From: Bacillota bacterium
GTDB lineage: Bacteria > Bacillota_A > Clostridia > DSM-8532
NCBI GenBank assembly: GCA_023424865.1
Contig: JAFADM010000102.1
Location: 1 to 14,239 of the forward strand
Direction of reading: 5' to 3'
Length of the DNA: 14,239 bases
Every line of letters starts with the position of its first letter. The first letter of the stretch is position 1. Shown in pieces: positions 13,542 through 14,239 of this stretch. A program made the position numbers and the translations under genes. A model generated the notes under the pieces. That model had not been told where the DNA came from. It made no database searches and was given only the letters and a program-made list of their open reading frames with translations.

Positions 13542-14239
13542 TTAGCGTCTTCCACCTCCCCCGCCGAAGCCGCCGCCACCGAAGCCGCCTCCGGTAGTGC
13601 CTGCCGTAGTTACGGTACCTGAAAGGGTAATATCCAAAAGCTTTGTGCCGCCTGAGTAGGTTCCCTCTGAATAAAGGCCGTCTTCTACTATACCGGATGA
13701 GCTTCCGCCATAGTACACGGTATACTGGGATCCGGATTTCAGCTCCGGTGAGCTTAAGACAAAGGTCTGGAACTGTTTGGACGGTGCAAAGGTCAGTATG
13801 GCCTTGCCGCTTGAATCCTCAACCCGTATCACGGTGCCCGCCTGGAGGGTATTGTCAAACCCAACCAGCATGGAAGCCTGTGAAGAGCTGTCGGAAGGCG
13901 CCTGGGCCATTCCTGCGCTGCCTGCGGCCACCAGATACCCGCCGTTGAGTGTAAAGGTACCGTCGTAATCCATTGCTCCGTTGCCCGAATTGGTCGGCCC
14001 GTTGACTATGACAATGCCGTCCTCCATCACGATGGATCCGTTGGAATCCAGTCCGTCTCCCCCCGCATCTACGGTAATATAGCCGCCGTTGATGGTAAGA
14101 AGATAATTGCCACCCTGGGTAAAGCTGTTCTGACCGGGACGCCCATTTACCGAGGAGCCGTCATTGCCTCCTGCAATATTGATGCCGTCGTCACTGGCTG
14201 TAACCCTTATGATGCCGTCATTGATAGTAACATTGGCGC
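13542..14239 (-). CDS. Carbohydrate-binding beta-helix protein (Cthe_2159-like), C-terminal part, cut by window edge
   Basis: The frame is open from the window edge to TAA at 13544-13542, so only the C-terminal 231 or so residues are seen. Repeating strands such as NDGIIRVTASDDGINIAGG, INGGYITVDAGGDGLDSNG and YDGTFTLNGGYLVAAG form a parallel beta-helix pattern. They are followed by AGMAQAPSDSSSQASMLVGF and a beta-rich end typical of the Cthe_2159 carbohydrate-binding family (PF14262). Such proteins are exported and bind acidic sugars or cellulose at the cell surface. The protein ends in a glycine-rich tail (GGGFGGGGFGGGGGRR) with no anchor motif. The signal peptide and any further domain lie beyond the window. 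The family is fairly clear from pattern; ligand and localisation are inferred. Confidence 0.85.
   Translation of the reverse strand, partial: ANVTINDGIIRVTASDDGINIAGGNDGSSVNGRPGQNSFTQGGNYLLTINGGYITVDAGGDGLDSNGSIVMEDGIVIVNGPTNSGNGAMDYDGTFTLNGGYLVAAGSAGMAQAPSDSSSQASMLVGFDNTLQAGTVIRVEDSSGKAILTFAPSKQFQTFVLSSPELKSGSQYTVYYGGSSSGIVEDGLYSEGTYSGGTKLLDITLSGTVTTAGTTGGGFGGGGFGGGGGRR

Overview
The window looks like chromosomal DNA of a low-to-moderate GC Firmicute, most likely a Clostridia member. Supporting signs are strong AGGAGG-type ribosome binding sites, sigma-A promoters, intrinsic terminators, a CadC-type regulator, a TroA/MntA-type uptake operon and a Cthe_2159-like carbohydrate-binding protein. 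I see no tRNA, rRNA, CRISPR array or intact insertion sequence.

Layout. 1-1154 (+): C-terminal part of an alpha-glucan phosphorylase, cut by the window edge. 1195-2578 (+): promoter and gene for a membrane-anchored penicillin-binding-protein/D-Ala-D-Ala carboxypeptidase homologue that has lost all three catalytic motifs. 2585-2788: two-way terminator and an eight-unit 15-16 bp tandem repeat. 2794-6032 (-): heavy-metal efflux module, cadC-type regulator, small HMA protein, then CadA-type P1B ATPase, with 8-bp-phased operator-like repeats in front of both cadC and the HMA gene. 6108-6231: terminators. 6241-10732 (-): metal uptake operon mntR-troA-troB-troC-troD with a metal-regulator palindrome beside its promoter. 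10741-10975: no gene recognised. 10976-13473 (+): promoter, roughly 290-nt structured leader with a short peptide and three terminator-like hairpins, then an RsgA-like GTPase overlapping an APH-like kinase, closed by a strong terminator. 13542-14239 (-): C-terminal part of a secreted carbohydrate-binding beta-helix protein, cut by the window edge.

How the genes work together. Efflux (CadA, probably Zn/Cd/Pb) and uptake (TroABCD, Mn/Zn) lie head to tail on one strand, each with its own metal sensor: CadC should derepress export when metal is high, and MntR should shut off import when metal is present.

The most interesting unit is the leader-rsgA-kinase operon. Its leader has the layout of attenuators that control genes for resistance to ribosome-targeting drugs: promoter, tiny peptide, serial terminators, and an 8-bp helix that would compete with the last terminator. 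Here it precedes a ribosome-maturation GTPase paralogue and an uncharacterised small-molecule kinase homologue. The drug-response role is inference; the elements themselves are visible in the sequence.
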